Shown here piece after piece: positions 5,120 through 5,137 of a DNA stretch of 5,137 bases. Source of the stretch: Bacillota bacterium (GTDB lineage: Bacteria; Vulcanimicrobiota; JAMDEM01); contig JAMDEM010000063.1 in the NCBI GenBank assembly GCA_023486985.1, positions 1 to 5,137 of the forward strand, written 5' to 3'. A model generated the notes under the pieces. It had not been told where the DNA came from and did no database searches. It saw nothing but the letters and a program-made list of their open reading frames with translations. Numbering within the stretch: position 1 is the first letter of the stretch; each line of letters starts with the position of its first letter. The position numbers were made by a program, and so were the translations under genes.

Positions 5120-5137
5120 TCTCTCCCACCGATCTGG
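5116..5137 (+). repeat. 22-base copy of 3726-3747 at the window end
   Basis: It is identical over all 22 bases to kinase-gene positions 3726-3747 and in the same orientation. It runs to the last base of the window, so its true length is unknown. It does not continue the permease sequence beside it, so the joint is a rearrangement or a chimera. Confidence 0.9.

Overview
The window reads as part of a bacterial chromosome, probably from an uncultivated Gram-negative-type bacterium. It carries a type IV pilus / type II secretion assembly ATPase, moderate GC, strong Shine-Dalgarno sequences paired with TTG start codons, and several GC-rich, palindrome-forming dispersed repeats between genes. The phylum cannot be fixed from this sequence alone.

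Layout, left to right. Bases 1-88 form a nested palindromic leader whose outer arm covers the Shine-Dalgarno sequence and TTG start of the first gene. Bases 86-1780 encode a complete PilB/GspE-family assembly ATPase. Bases 1781-2130 hold no gene; they are a patchwork of repeat-like palindromes. Bases 2183-2578 encode a small unrecognised protein with a signal peptide and one further membrane helix. Bases 2685-3803 encode a soluble histidine-kinase-like domain fused to a receiver domain; its ATP-binding motifs are partly lost, while the receiver looks intact. From 3814 an AI-2E/PerM-type membrane permease begins, 10 bases after the kinase gene.

The permease gene is broken in a revealing way. 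Its first 266 codons run on the + strand to 4611. Its remaining 119 codons and stop lie on the - strand (5043 down to 4684). The two pieces share an inverted repeat of about 85 bases (4536-4620 and 5035-5119). Flipping the segment between the arms rebuilds one 385-residue permease with no frameshift. The last 22 bases (5116-5137) exactly copy 3726-3747 inside the kinase gene, joined through a 4-base overlap. The right end therefore goes forward, then reverse, then forward again with short shared sequences at the joints. That pattern fits template switching (amplification or assembly chimera, or a real rearrangement) better than a clean phase switch. The left-edge palindrome may have the same origin.

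All four genes point the same way once the inversion is undone, and the last two are tightly spaced. A plausible but unproven reading is a pilus motor gene followed by a small operon of membrane protein, signalling protein and permease. No classical defence system, CRISPR array, RNA gene, recombinase or transposase is visible.
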